A stretch of DNA of 64,000 nt from Verrucomicrobiota bacterium (GCA_016871575.1 VHCW01000002.1:50073-114072); one strand, 5' to 3'. Shown: positions 52,737 to 62,667, counted from the first letter of the stretch. A program made the numbers and translations. The notes: generated by a model from the sequence alone, not told the origin.

Positions 52737-55700
52737 AACGCGATGGCGCTTCCATGATCAACTCGACGCCGCAAAGCAACGGGCCGAACTTGGAAGCGGC
52801 TGATTGTTGCAGGCGCACTTCCAGTTGTGGATTCAAGACGATGTTCTTGAATTCGCGCGTGATACCGCGAAGAACGCCACCGGCGGTTTTGACGACGTCA
52901 AAATCCTTCAACACCGGTTGCCCTTGCAGCAGCACGTTGAACACCCGCTGGCCCGGCTCAATGGAGTCGGGTTCCATGAAATGAAGGCGGACCGTGTAGC
53001 GCGCCGTCGAAAGCGCGACGGAGGCAGCGGTCGCTTCATCTGTTTTCTCGGTCTCCGAACTGTCGTCGTCGTCATCGTCGTCCTTGGAAGCCGGCGCCTT
53101 GGGCAGGACGATCTTTTCCATTCGCGGGACAATGACGATGGACTTGATATCGCGCAGGCCCGACGCCGCGACCCACGCATGGCTGTCACCGGACACGGCG
53201 CTGGAATGGCGTCGGAAAACATTCGTTTGCGCCGCGTTGATGGTGACCGGAAGTTGCGGTGAGATGCCGGCTGTGGCGGGGTATTCGAGCCAGAGTGTGC
53301 CGTCGGGCGCCAGCCGGTCGCCGGGCGCGCCGAGGTTGATGCCGACGCGCGTGATTTGTTTGCCTTCGGGAGTGTCGAGGCCGGCGGAATTGTACGTCCA
53401 CATTTCCAGTTCAGGCATGGAAACGAACGCCAGCGATGTCTGGTTCTGGTAGGCGCAACTGCACGTGCGGGTGTAGTCGGGCGCGTTCAGCACACCGTTG
53501 GCGATGATGAGATTGGCGCTGCAACCGGATTTGAAGCCGCCGAAGTTGCCCGTGCCGGCGTGGTTTTCGAGGTCGTAGAACCCGGCGGCGCCGGAGCGGA
53601 AGGTCATGACGCACTCGGAAGCCACGGGCGTGTTGCAACCATAGGTCCGATAAATGCGCCACGGCTGCTTTTCGCCGGTCAGCGGATTGGCGATCGCATG
53701 TGGCTTGCCGTCGAGCAGGCCGTAAGCGCCGGCGGATTGTTTGTAGGAGGTGGGCGTGGTGATGATGAGGTCGTTGTGCAGAATGCACGGGCCGGTGTAT
53801 TTGAGTTTTGCGTTCCGCCACAGGTTGGTTCCGTCCTTCGCGCGCAACACGGCCATGCCTTCCTTTACTTCGTCCTTCCAACGGTCGGAAGCACTCGCCC
53901 CGGCTTGCAGCAACAAATCGTGCTCTTTCGAGTAGCTCAACCACGAGCCGAAAACCTCGCGGGTGTTCTCCCAAAGCTGCCGGCCTGTGCGCAAATCGAA
54001 CGCGGCGATCCGATAGTCCGATGTCGCTTTCTTCCCGCTCCGGGCCGCCTTGACCTCGGCGCTTCTCGGCAGGCGGTCGAGGCAATACACGCGTCCGCCG
54101 CCCGCAACGATGCCATTGTGAAGGAAACTGTGACGCGCGTCGGTCCGCCAGAGCAGCGCGCCCGTGTGCCGATCGAACGCGGCAAGGCCGGCGCTTGCGG
54201 CAAAATCGCCGATGCCCGACGAAAAGTCAGGCGAGACAAATGAAAACCGCTTGTTGAAGTGGGCAAATCCCGTGCCGCCAAACAACACGTCTCCGCAAAC
54301 GCCAATGTAGCCCCACTCCTTGCCGCCCGGCATCTCGATGCGGCGGATGATGTTGCCCGTGGCCGCGTCAAGCACGACACACTGGTTGCCGGCAGCCACA
54401 TAGACGTTGTTCTCGGTCGCCACAAAATCTTCGCCGCGCGCGTTGGCGCCGGGAAGATGTCGCTGGCTGTAGAGCGTCGTCAACGAATCATGCAAATAGG
54501 TGTGGTCGTGGTAGATGCCGGCGGCGTTCAAACCGGGCACGCTGGTTTTCCAGAGACGACGCCCCGTGTACACGTCGCGCGCGCTGATGCCGTCCATGCC
54601 TTCGATGAAGAGCCGGCCGCCGATGACCTGCGGCGACGGCCCGTGGCCGTGGCGCGGCAACACATCCATGTGCGTGTTGCCGCCGAACCAGAGCAAGCCG
54701 AGCGGCAGTTTCACGATCCGGTCGTCGGACTTCACCGAGTTGCCCACGTCGCCGTATTGGTGCGTCCAATCGCCCGCGCCGGGCAACGCGCCTTCGCGAA
54801 TGATGCGCACGGCATTGCCGACAACCTCGACCTTCGCCTTCGGCAATCCCGCAGCAGTCACCGCGCCCGGAACCCAAAGTGACCCGCCGTACGGACGCAC
54901 TGACTCATAGACGCTGCGCAACGTCGCCGCGTCACCGAGTCGCGCAACCAATGACTTGCCCGCCACGACGAGACTCGCAATGTATGGCGGCGCGCCAAAC
55001 GCCGACGGGTCGGCAGCCAGCAACGCCACGCGCGCGCCGTACACACCGGCGCCGTCAAGCTGACGACGCAACAGTTCCACTTTCTTCGCGTCCGCGTCCA
55101 CGCCGATGATGTGCAACTGCGACGACGCAGCCAGTGCAACCAGCAGGTCGGCGTCGTCCAACCCAAGACAGAAAGCGTAGCCATCGCTCGCGCCGGTGCG
55201 CGTGAGAATGGCGCGCGCCTGTTCGAGGGCGGCCGGCGCAGGGGTGAGGGGGCGCGTTGGTTCCTTGATCGCCGCGGATTGACCGGCGCCGGAACCGAAA
55301 GCCATGATCCGGCCTTCGATCGTGACGGCAAACAACATGCCGTTGGCCGCGAGCAACCGGCGCACAGTGCCTTGCACCGGTTGCGACCAGACGATGGCGG
55401 GTTGGCCTCCCGACGGACGAAGCTCAATGGCCACAATGGTGTTTGATCCCGCGGCATAAAGCCTGTCGCCGGCGCGAATGATGTCGCCGGAGGCGTCGGC
55501 GTTGATTTCCCATTGCAGTGATTTGTCCGTCTTCCACGCCTGCACGACCTTGGACAACACCGGCGGCGTGCCTTCTTTCGCGCTGTCCAAAAGGTCTTTG
55601 GCCTGCTGCGCTTGGGCGACTGCTTTCTCCAGCGCGGCCTTGGCGCGCTGGATGGCTTTTTCGTCAACATTTTCGTGCGCATCATTCAACGCGCCCCGCG

Positions 55701-56802
55701 CCTTCAACACGGCGTAGCTCGCCGCCTCAAACTTCTGCTCCGCTTCAACCCGCGCGGCGAACTTGATGGAAGAATCCGCGCCGCAATAGTAATGCCCCTT
55801 GCTCAACACCGGTTCGTTGATCGCGAAACCGGAGCTTTTGCTCGACGACGAATCGCGGCTGCGGCTGCGCCCGCGCGTGTCGGCGCTCGGCGCGCTCGAC
55901 TTCTTGCCCGTTGTCAGATCGTGGGCGCGCACGCCGCGCCCGCGCGTGTGGACGAAGAACTCCTTCTCGTCGGCGATCACGAGCGAACCGCCGGTGCCTT
56001 TGCCTCCCTCGGCGATGTTGAAATAGAGGAGCCGCCCCGTGGCACGGTCGAACGCGGCGGGAACCGAGCGCCCACCCGGCACGATTAACATTTTCTCCGT
56101 GGCCACCAAGGAACCTTGCGGCGCGACGCCGGCGAAGGATGGCGCGTTGTGCGGTTGTTTGATGAAGTGCGCGCTGGTTTCGTCGTTGACCCAGACGACT
56201 TTGCCAGTCGCCGCGTCGAGCGCATAAAGGAACGTGCCCATGAACGGCCAGATGCTCGCCGCAAAATAAACCACGCCATCCCGGATCACCGGTCCGCCGC
56301 GCGCCGGCCACGCGGAGATCAGCCGGCTGTTGCCGAGCGCCTTCCGCTCGCTGGGGGCACCGCGAAACTTCCACAGCAACGTCCCGTTCTCCGCATTGAC
56401 ACAATACAGGAAACCGTCGTCGCTGGAGAAATACACCTTGCCCTGCCATGCTGCCGGGGCGAGCCGCACCGGGCCGTCGGCGTAGAACCGCCAGAGTTCG
56501 CGCCCGCTGGCGATGTCCAACGCCAGCAGCTTGTCGGAGTCATTGAACCCGACGAACATCTTGTTGCCGAGCACCACCGGCTCAAACACCGTGTCGAACG
56601 GCATGAGGTCCTGATTGAGCGGGTCTTCCCACGCCGGCACACGCGGCGAAAAATCGCGCACCCAGCGCAGCGTCATCTGCGCCGGCAATTTCTCCGGCGA
56701 TTCCGCCGTGCGGTTCGCATCGTGGCGCCACTGCGGCCAGTCGGCTGCCTTCAGGGGCGACAAGCCGAGCACTGTCGCTGCAATGATGTAAATAAACTTC
56801 AT
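52735..56802 (-). CDS. Giant PQQ-like propeller protein with methyltransferase-like and malectin domains
   Basis: 1355 residues from ATG 56802, which starts a signal peptide (MKFIYIIAATVLGLSPLKA). Residues about 20-360 and 700-1130 carry BamB/PQQ-type strand repeats (LLALDIASGRELWRFYADG, VLDAATGNIIRRIEM, FDLRTGRQLWENTR). Residues about 520-670 look like an AdoMet-methyltransferase-type Rossmann fold (HIIGVDADAKKVELLRRQL). Residues about 1210-1355 match malectin (YTVRLHFMEPDSIEPGQRVF, FGPLLCGVELIMEA), after an acidic linker (DDDDDDDSSETEKTDE). Outer-surface or periplasmic; role unknown. Confidence 0.75.
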   Translation of the reverse strand: MKFIYIIAATVLGLSPLKAADWPQWRHDANRTAESPEKLPAQMTLRWVRDFSPRVPAWEDPLNQDLMPFDTVFEPVVLGNKMFVGFNDSDKLLALDIASGRELWRFYADGPVRLAPAAWQGKVYFSSDDGFLYCVNAENGTLLWKFRGAPSERKALGNSRLISAWPARGGPVIRDGVVYFAASIWPFMGTFLYALDAATGKVVWVNDETSAHFIKQPHNAPSFAGVAPQGSLVATEKMLIVPGGRSVPAAFDRATGRLLYFNIAEGGKGTGGSLVIADEKEFFVHTRGRGVRAHDLTTGKKSSAPSADTRGRSRSRDSSSSKSSGFAINEPVLSKGHYYCGADSSIKFAARVEAEQKFEAASYAVLKARGALNDAHENVDEKAIQRAKAALEKAVAQAQQAKDLLDSAKEGTPPVLSKVVQAWKTDKSLQWEINADASGDIIRAGDRLYAAGSNTIVAIELRPSGGQPAIVWSQPVQGTVRRLLAANGMLFAVTIEGRIMAFGSGAGQSAAIKEPTRPLTPAPAALEQARAILTRTGASDGYAFCLGLDDADLLVALAASSQLHIIGVDADAKKVELLRRQLDGAGVYGARVALLAADPSAFGAPPYIASLVVAGKSLVARLGDAATLRSVYESVRPYGGSLWVPGAVTAAGLPKAKVEVVGNAVRIIREGALPGAGDWTHQYGDVGNSVKSDDRIVKLPLGLLWFGGNTHMDVLPRHGHGPSPQVIGGRLFIEGMDGISARDVYTGRRLWKTSVPGLNAAGIYHDHTYLHDSLTTLYSQRHLPGANARGEDFVATENNVYVAAGNQCVVLDAATGNIIRRIEMPGGKEWGYIGVCGDVLFGGTGFAHFNKRFSFVSPDFSSGIGDFAASAGLAAFDRHTGALLWRTDARHSFLHNGIVAGGGRVYCLDRLPRSAEVKAARSGKKATSDYRIAAFDLRTGRQLWENTREVFGSWLSYSKEHDLLLQAGASASDRWKDEVKEGMAVLRAKDGTNLWRNAKLKYTGPCILHNDLIITTPTSYKQSAGAYGLLDGKPHAIANPLTGEKQPWRIYRTYGCNTPVASECVMTFRSGAAGFYDLENHAGTGNFGGFKSGCSANLIIANGVLNAPDYTRTCSCAYQNQTSLAFVSMPELEMWTYNSAGLDTPEGKQITRVGINLGAPGDRLAPDGTLWLEYPATAGISPQLPVTINAAQTNVFRRHSSAVSGDSHAWVAASGLRDIKSIVIVPRMEKIVLPKAPASKDDDDDDDSSETEKTDEATAASVALSTARYTVRLHFMEPDSIEPGQRVFNVLLQGQPVLKDFDVVKTAGGVLRGITREFKNIVLNPQLEVRLQQSAASKFGPLLCGVELIMEAPSR

Positions 56803-56887
56803 GGTTGCGGGAACGTACCGCATGGTTTCGCAGAGGCAAACACAAACTTGCACAACATCACGCGCCGGCGGTACAGTCGCGCTCACA

Positions 56888-57589
56888 ATGAAACCTCACT
56901 TTTTTGTTGTCGTCGCTTGTATCCTGTCCATCGCCGCCGCCAAGGATTCGGGTAAATTGTTGTTGAACGAAGATTTCTCCGGCACATCGCTGCCGGCGAA
57001 ATGGCAGCCGGGCGGGCGAGCGAAAAGCTTCAGCATCGTGGACGGTGCGTTGCAAGGCGTCTGCGCGCCCGACGACAGCCACGGCCCGGCGATCAGCGTG
57101 CCGGTTGACGGACGCAACCTGACGATCCAGTTCTCGGTAAAACTGGCGAAACCCGGCATGGTGTTGTTCCTCGTGGACGGCGACAGCCAGTTTGGCGGCA
57201 CAGCGCATCTGCTGCGCGTTTCGCTCGGCGCGAAGTTCGCCGCCTTGCAACAGGATCGCGGCAGCCTTGAATCCAAGAAAGCGCAGGCCGCCGAAAAAGC
57301 CAAAGGCCACAAGCTCGCGCCGCCGACCAAGGAACAACTCGCCGACCCGAAGTTCTACCGCACCGAGATGCTGGACCGGAAGCCAGTGAGTCTTGCTGAC
57401 GGCCAGTGGCATCGCGTGCTCGTTGAGATTCGCGGCAACAAGGCGGTGGCGAAAGTGGACGACGTTGTCCTGCAAGCAACCGGCACGGTGTTCGACGTAA
57501 AGAAATCGCGCATCGTCTTCCTCATCGGCCTCGCCGGCACGATGCAGATTGACGAGGTGAAAGTGTGGGAGAACGACAAGCGTCCGTGA
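56888..57589 (+). CDS. Secreted LamG/DUF1080-like jelly-roll protein
   Basis: 233 residues, signal peptide MKPHFFVVVACILSIAAA. The strand pattern (LLLNEDFSGTSLPAKWQPGG, FSIVDGALQGVCAPDD, HRVLVEIRGNKAVAKVDD, IVFLIGLAGTMQIDEVKVW) is that of concanavalin-like/3-keto-disaccharide hydrolase (DUF1080) modules. A charged helical insertion lies near 115-150. Carbohydrate binding or hydrolysis is inferred. It is divergent from the PQQ-propeller gene with an 85-base intergenic space. Confidence 0.75.
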   Translation: MKPHFFVVVACILSIAAAKDSGKLLLNEDFSGTSLPAKWQPGGRAKSFSIVDGALQGVCAPDDSHGPAISVPVDGRNLTIQFSVKLAKPGMVLFLVDGDSQFGGTAHLLRVSLGAKFAALQQDRGSLESKKAQAAEKAKGHKLAPPTKEQLADPKFYRTEMLDRKPVSLADGQWHRVLVEIRGNKAVAKVDDVVLQATGTVFDVKKSRIVFLIGLAGTMQIDEVKVWENDKRP

Positions 57590-57620
57590 AATCCCAGTGT
57601 CGCTGCCGCCCAGTGCTTGG

Positions 57621-57775
57621 TCAAACCACATTCAAAGGATGGTTTGTAGTAAGCCACGCAGCGAAGCGAAGTGGCGTTGCGGGAGATCGTTCCGGCCAAA
57701 CGGTCCGCACTCCGTCCCGAAACGGCACGGGACTGCGTGCGTTACTACAAACGTACCCTTCCATTCAACTTTGAC
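57621..57775. repeat. MITE-like dispersed repeat, copy 2 (inverted relative to copy 1)
   Basis: Reverse complement shares blocks with 23733-23863 (GTAGTAACGCACGCAGTCCC, GTTTCGGGACGGAGTGCGG, CGCAACGCCACTTCGCTTCG). The flanks TCAAACCACATTCAAAGG and TTCCATTCAACTTTGA are imperfect inverted repeats of one another, making the element palindromic at its ends. It fills the 197-base gap between two co-directional genes. Confidence 0.85.
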
Positions 57776-57786
57776 GGAGCACTCAC

Positions 57787-59373
57787 ATGACATCTAAACA
57801 ACTCTTCTCCATCGCGTTTCTCTGCCTGGCCTTCATCGCTCCCAGCCTGTTCGCCGCTGGGTTCTCCACCAAAACTGCTTCCACGCTCACTCCCTCGAAA
57901 GTCGCCACGATGGAGTGCCGGTATTTCACCGAACTCCTGGGGACTACTTCAGCCAAATCCCTCGCCTCCCAGTTCGATCCCATCGAAAACACGCAGGTGG
58001 ACACGATTGTCTGTTGCCCGATGGGTTGGAGGTTTTACAGCTATCCTTCCCGCGTGGATCTCACTTGGAAAGAGCCTGACAAGCACCCGCGTGACCTGCA
58101 GCTATTCCCCAATTGGAAGAAAATGGTGGACAACCTCGCCGCCGGCGGCGACCCGCTGCGGGACGCCCTGCAACTCGCCCGTAAACAACAGAAACGTTTC
58201 ATCGTGAGCTTCCGGATGAACGACAGCCACTACGTCCGACAAGAACAGTTCCCCACCCACAACAATTTCTGGCGCGACCACCCCGAATACCGCCTCGGCA
58301 ACGACCCCAAATTCACCGGCACCCTCGGCTCACTGCCTGTCTTCAACTACAGCGTTCACCAAGTCCGCGATTTCTATTTCGCCGTTCTTGAGGAAATCTG
58401 TGCGAACTACGACGTGGATGGCGTCGAACTCGACTTCCAGCGCGCCCCCCGTTTCTTCTACCACGATGACCTGAACGCCGGCAGGGCCGTCATGACCGCC
58501 CACGTCCAGCGCATCCGCGCGATGCTGGACAAGGTCGGCCAATCGCGCGGACGACGCCTTGAGCTTGGCGTCAGGGTCTTGCCCACGATCCAAGCCAACT
58601 ATGACATCGGCCTCGACGTTCTGACTTGGGACGCTGCCGGTTATCTCGACGGCATCACCGTCTCCTCCTACTACGTGCAAACTGCCGATGTCGGCATTGA
58701 GGACTTTGTCACCAGCCGCAAGAAGGCGAAAATCTTCGGCGAGTTGAATTATCTTCACGTCCAACTCGCCGGCACCGGCCACGATCCCAACGACCGTCGC
58801 TACGTCGTCCCTGAAACCTACCGTGCCGCCACTTTGAGTTTCCTCGAACGCGGCGCCGACGGCGTGAGCTTCTTCAACACCTACTGCGTTCCTCGCGCAG
58901 AGCTGAAAAAACTGACCTCCGACCTCCTCACCAATTTCAAGGATCTCGACGTCCTGAATCGCTCCGACAAGCTCTACACCTGTTATGCGACCCCCAGCAC
59001 GATGTTCGGCAGGATCTTCCCCGCGCGCAACGAAAAGTCCTTCGAAATGTTCATCGCCGACAAACTCCCCAGCCACTGCAAGAACGCCCTTCTCCGTTTC
59101 GAAACCAAGGCATGCTGCAAGGACATTCGCGTCGAGGCCTGGCTCAATGGAACCAAGCTCGACGCGCACACTCCCGACACCGTGGAACTCTTCCCTCCCA
59201 TAACCGTCAACAAGGCATCCCCGCAGCCGGAGAACTTGAAATACTTCTCCGTTCCTCCCTCTGCCCTGAAGTTCGGCATCAACACCGTGAGAGTGAAAAA
59301 CACGGACAGCACCCGCCGGCCCTGCGATTTCACCGCCGCCGAACTGGCGCTCTACATGAACAGCGCCAACTGA
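57787..59373 (+). CDS. Secreted GHL10-like family hydrolase
   Basis: 528 residues; GGAG precedes ATG 57787. Signal peptide MTSKQLFSIAFLCLAFIAPS. A TIM-barrel-like core carries VDTIVCCPMGWRFYSYP, KRFIVSFRMNDSHYV, YDVDGVELDFQRAPRFFY (acidic barrel motif near residue 210) and GITVSSYYVQTADVG, which fits the glycosyl-hydrolase-like 10 family (PF02638). A C-terminal beta-sandwich of about 130 residues follows. Activity on glycans is inferred. A bidirectional terminator follows, then convergent sulfatases. Confidence 0.75.
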   Translation: MTSKQLFSIAFLCLAFIAPSLFAAGFSTKTASTLTPSKVATMECRYFTELLGTTSAKSLASQFDPIENTQVDTIVCCPMGWRFYSYPSRVDLTWKEPDKHPRDLQLFPNWKKMVDNLAAGGDPLRDALQLARKQQKRFIVSFRMNDSHYVRQEQFPTHNNFWRDHPEYRLGNDPKFTGTLGSLPVFNYSVHQVRDFYFAVLEEICANYDVDGVELDFQRAPRFFYHDDLNAGRAVMTAHVQRIRAMLDKVGQSRGRRLELGVRVLPTIQANYDIGLDVLTWDAAGYLDGITVSSYYVQTADVGIEDFVTSRKKAKIFGELNYLHVQLAGTGHDPNDRRYVVPETYRAATLSFLERGADGVSFFNTYCVPRAELKKLTSDLLTNFKDLDVLNRSDKLYTCYATPSTMFGRIFPARNEKSFEMFIADKLPSHCKNALLRFETKACCKDIRVEAWLNGTKLDAHTPDTVELFPPITVNKASPQPENLKYFSVPPSALKFGINTVRVKNTDSTRRPCDFTAAELALYMNSAN

Positions 59374-59383
59374 TCCCTTGCAG

Positions 59384-59407
59384 GCCGAGACTGTGTCTCG
59401 GCGTTTC
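59384..59407. terminator. Bidirectional terminator between GHL10-like and sulfatase genes
   Basis: GCCGAGAC and GTCTCGGC form a perfect 8-bp stem around TGT, then GTTT on the plus strand. It lies in the 46-base gap between convergent genes. Confidence 0.6.
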
Positions 59408-59419
59408 TGTCGTAAATCA

Positions 59420-60853
59420 TCAATGTTTCTTCTTGCCTCGCCCGGCGGGCGCGGAGCCGAGCGCAGGACCGTTGTCGGGCGGCATCGAACGATGCCATGT
59501 GGTAGCAGCGGCAGTGAGACGTTTTACGATTTCGGGATGTTTCGCAGCCAGATTGACGGACTCGGCGCGGTCGGCTTCGAGGTCGTAAAGTTCCGGTTTC
59601 GAGCCGTTGTAGTTGCAAAGCAGTTTCCATTTGCCGTCGCGCACGGCGAGGTCCGGCTGGATTTCCGTGATCAACGGCGGCGCGGATTTGCGATCCGGCG
59701 GACGCCGCCAGAAAATCGGCGCACGCCGCGAGCTGTCGGCCTTGCCGGTGAGCATGGCGGAAACATCTTCGCCGTCAAACGCAACATTCGCCGGCGGCTT
59801 CACGCCGGCGAGCGCGAGCAGCGACGGCACGAGATCGAAGGCCGCGAATACGGAGGTGTTGTTGTGCGCGCCTGCTTTGTCTTTCTGGAGAATGCCCGGT
59901 CCCCAAACGATGAGCGGCGAGCGGATGCCGCCTTCGTAGAGTTGCGTTTTCGCGCCGCGCAACGGCCCGGCGCTGCCGGCGCCGGGTTCGTGGCCGTTGT
60001 CGGAACAGATGAGGACGAGCGTGTTGTGGCGCAACGACGGGCTGTTGCGGATGTGGTCGAAGAGTTGGCCGAGTTGGCGATCCATTTCTTCCAGCACGGC
60101 GAGATAACGGGCGCGTTTGCTTTCGGCCCATTTCTCCACCGGCGGCCACCACGGGCCGTGAACGTCGTCCGGCCAGAGGTTGATGTAAAACGGTTTTCGT
60201 TCGCGGCCGGCCTTTTCGATGAATGGAATCGAAGCGTTAATGAATCCGGTGGTGATTTTCGAGCGCAACATCCACGTGACCGGCTGGCCGAGTCGTTCGG
60301 CGTCGGCCCAGATTTTGGCGGGCTGCTGGTCGCCGGGCTTGAGCGTGAGTGGGAGCAGTTTCGGCCCCATGCCTTCGAAGTTTGTCAGCGATTCATCAAA
60401 ACCGTAGGCGGTGATGGGCGGCGCGTCATCCACGTCGCGCTGGCCGCCGAGGTGCCATTTGCCGAAGTGGCCGGCGGCGTAACCGGCGTCCTTGAGGCAG
60501 CGGGCAAGCGTGGGCGCTTGCGGGTCGAGCCACTGGGCCATGCCCCGGCGCTCGTTGTCGGCGCGGTTGTTGAGATAGGAAGTGATCCGCCAGCGTTGTG
60601 GATATTGGCCGGTGGTGAGCGCGCACCGCGACGGAGAGCAGATCGGCGAGTTCACGTAAAACTGTGAGAATCGAATCCCCTCGGCGGCCAACCGGTCAAT
60701 GTTTGGCGTCTTCGCATCCTGATTCCCGAAACAGGAAAAATCGCCCCAGCCCAAGTCATCAATGAAAACCATGACGAAATTGGGCCGCTGTTCCGCAACG
60801 GAAGAACTCGCAACGGCGAGCGCGCCGAAAAGGGCAAGGAACAACATTCTCAT
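59420..60853 (-). CDS. Secreted sulfatase (downstream copy)
   Basis: 477 residues from ATG 60853, with signal peptide MRMLFLALFGALAVASSSVA. The formylglycine site is Cys72 in PICSPSRCALTTGQYP (C-x-P-S-R), preceded by the metal-ligand DD of FIDDLGWGDFSCFG; ALVLICSDNGHEPG-type residues complete the calcium site (TLVLICSDNGHEPG). It hydrolyses sulfate esters, probably of sulfated polysaccharides, in the periplasm and needs the sulfatase-maturing enzyme, absent here. Start overlaps the stop of the upstream sulfatase (ATGA). Convergent with the GHL10-like gene. Confidence 0.93.
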   Translation of the reverse strand: MRMLFLALFGALAVASSSVAEQRPNFVMVFIDDLGWGDFSCFGNQDAKTPNIDRLAAEGIRFSQFYVNSPICSPSRCALTTGQYPQRWRITSYLNNRADNERRGMAQWLDPQAPTLARCLKDAGYAAGHFGKWHLGGQRDVDDAPPITAYGFDESLTNFEGMGPKLLPLTLKPGDQQPAKIWADAERLGQPVTWMLRSKITTGFINASIPFIEKAGRERKPFYINLWPDDVHGPWWPPVEKWAESKRARYLAVLEEMDRQLGQLFDHIRNSPSLRHNTLVLICSDNGHEPGAGSAGPLRGAKTQLYEGGIRSPLIVWGPGILQKDKAGAHNNTSVFAAFDLVPSLLALAGVKPPANVAFDGEDVSAMLTGKADSSRRAPIFWRRPPDRKSAPPLITEIQPDLAVRDGKWKLLCNYNGSKPELYDLEADRAESVNLAAKHPEIVKRLTAAATTWHRSMPPDNGPALGSAPAGRGKKKH

Positions 60854-62625
60854 CGTTTCGCTTTCTTCTTTCCCTTCTTTGCCGGGGTTTCCGGTGCCGC
60901 TTTTTCGCCGTAGGGCGGATTCCAAATCCACGGGAGCACTTCCGCGCGTTTCGCCCACGCTTCCCATTGCGCCACCATCGCGCGCGCGCGTTCGGGTTGC
61001 TGGGCGGCGAGATTGTTCATCTCCGTGCGGTCGGCGGCCATGTCGTACAACTCCCACGGCCCGGCAGGGCCTTTGGCGACCAGTTTCCACTGGCCGTCGC
61101 GCACGGCGCGGTTGCCTTCATGCTCGAAGAAGATCGGCTGCGAACGGTTCAGCGGTTTGCCGGCGAAGGCGGGCGTCAAGCTGACGCCTTCCATCGGTTG
61201 AGTGGGAACGCCGTTGAACTGTTTCGGATACGTTGCGCCGGCGATGTCCACACAGGTCGCCATCAGGTCAATGAGATGCGCGGGCTGCGGTTCGAGTTTG
61301 TTGCGGCGTGCGCGAGGGATGCCGCGCGGCCAATGCGCGATGAGCGGCGTGCTGATGCCACCCTCATGCACCCAGTGTTTGTATTCGCGGAACGGCGTGT
61401 TGCTGACGTTGGCCCACGCTTCGCCGTAGCCGTGGTAGGTGTCCGCCGCCCCAGGCAACACACCGTAGCCCTGCCGCATCGGGTAACCGTCGCGCGTCTG
61501 TTTGGGGATCATGTCGGGCTGGAGATAATCGGCGGCCAGCGGCGGCAGCGACGGCTGGGCGGCGCGGTGGCGTGGCGCGGGATTTTTCGCGTTGCGGCCC
61601 ATGCCCTCGGCGCAACCGCCGTTGTCCTGCAGGAAAAGAATGAGCGTGTTGTCGAACTGGCCGGTGCGTTTCAACTCTGCCACGAGCCGGCCGATGCCTT
61701 GGTCCATGCAGTCCACCATCGCGGCATAAACTTCCATACAGCGGATTTCAAACTCGCGGTCGGCGACCTCGCTCCACGCGCCGCCCTTCTGCGGCGCGGT
61801 CTGCCAGCGCGCATCAATCAGGCCGAGCTGTTTCATCTTCGCCACGCGCGCCGCGCGGATGGCATCGTACCCGGCGTCGTACCGGCCTTTGTACTTGGCG
61901 ATGTCCGCCGCCTTCGCGTGCATCGGCCAATGCGCCGCCGTGTAGGCGACGTACATGAAGAAAGGCTTGTCCCGATGGTTGCGCGCGTGATCGCTGACGA
62001 AACGCGCGGCCTGATCGTTGATCGCGTCGGTGTAGTAGAATTCCTTCGGGCGATACTGCGGGTCGGCGTACGGCGAGATGAAATCGTTGTCGCGCGTGAG
62101 CGTGTTGGGGTCGAAGAAACTGCCGCCGCCGTGGATGGTGCCGTAGAACCGGTCGAACCCGCGCTGCAACGGCCAGTTGTGCTTCTCCGCTTCGCCATCG
62201 GGCGCGATCTTCTTGGTCACGTGCCATTTGCCAACCATGTAATTGCGGTAGCCGGCGGGCTTGAGCGCCTCCGCGATGGTGACGCATTTCCGGTTGAGAT
62301 CGCCGCGATAACCGTCAAGGTCGCGGTCGTTCATCATGTGCCCGATGCCGGCCTGATGGGGATACAGCCCGGTCAGCAGCGCGGCGCGCGTGGGACAACA
62401 TCGCGCAGTGTTGTAAAACTGGGTGAACCGGACGCCGTTTTTCGCGAGCGCGTCGAGATGGGGCGTCTCGATCTCGCCGCCATAACAACCGAGATCGGAC
62501 CAGCCCATGTCATCGGACATCATGACAATGATGTTCGGGCGGGACGCCGCGTGTGCCGGCCATGACAGGCACAACAGACAGGGAAGAAAGAGGCGGGTGA
62601 TTGTGTCATTCATAAACGTGCTCAT
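60850..62625 (-). CDS. Secreted sulfatase (upstream copy)
   Basis: 591 residues from ATG 62625; ATG 62613 is an equal alternative. Signal peptide TRLFLPCLLCLSWPAHAA. Formylglycine Cys76 in NTARCCPTRAALLTG (C-x-P-x-R), metal-ligand DD in VMMSDDMGWSDLGC, and DNTLILFLQDNGGCAEG. It has an insertion relative to the downstream copy (about residues 280-380) and a basic C-terminus (KKGKKKAKR). Upstream promoter candidate at 62668-62695. Sulfated-polysaccharide desulfation is inferred. Confidence 0.93.
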   Translation of the reverse strand: MSTFMNDTITRLFLPCLLCLSWPAHAASRPNIIVMMSDDMGWSDLGCYGGEIETPHLDALAKNGVRFTQFYNTARCCPTRAALLTGLYPHQAGIGHMMNDRDLDGYRGDLNRKCVTIAEALKPAGYRNYMVGKWHVTKKIAPDGEAEKHNWPLQRGFDRFYGTIHGGGSFFDPNTLTRDNDFISPYADPQYRPKEFYYTDAINDQAARFVSDHARNHRDKPFFMYVAYTAAHWPMHAKAADIAKYKGRYDAGYDAIRAARVAKMKQLGLIDARWQTAPQKGGAWSEVADREFEIRCMEVYAAMVDCMDQGIGRLVAELKRTGQFDNTLILFLQDNGGCAEGMGRNAKNPAPRHRAAQPSLPPLAADYLQPDMIPKQTRDGYPMRQGYGVLPGAADTYHGYGEAWANVSNTPFREYKHWVHEGGISTPLIAHWPRGIPRARRNKLEPQPAHLIDLMATCVDIAGATYPKQFNGVPTQPMEGVSLTPAFAGKPLNRSQPIFFEHEGNRAVRDGQWKLVAKGPAGPWELYDMAADRTEMNNLAAQQPERARAMVAQWEAWAKRAEVLPWIWNPPYGEKAAPETPAKKGKKKAKR

Positions 62626-62667
62626 GTTATTGGTGCGGCGGAGCCATCCGCGCCGCGGCCATGTTTC

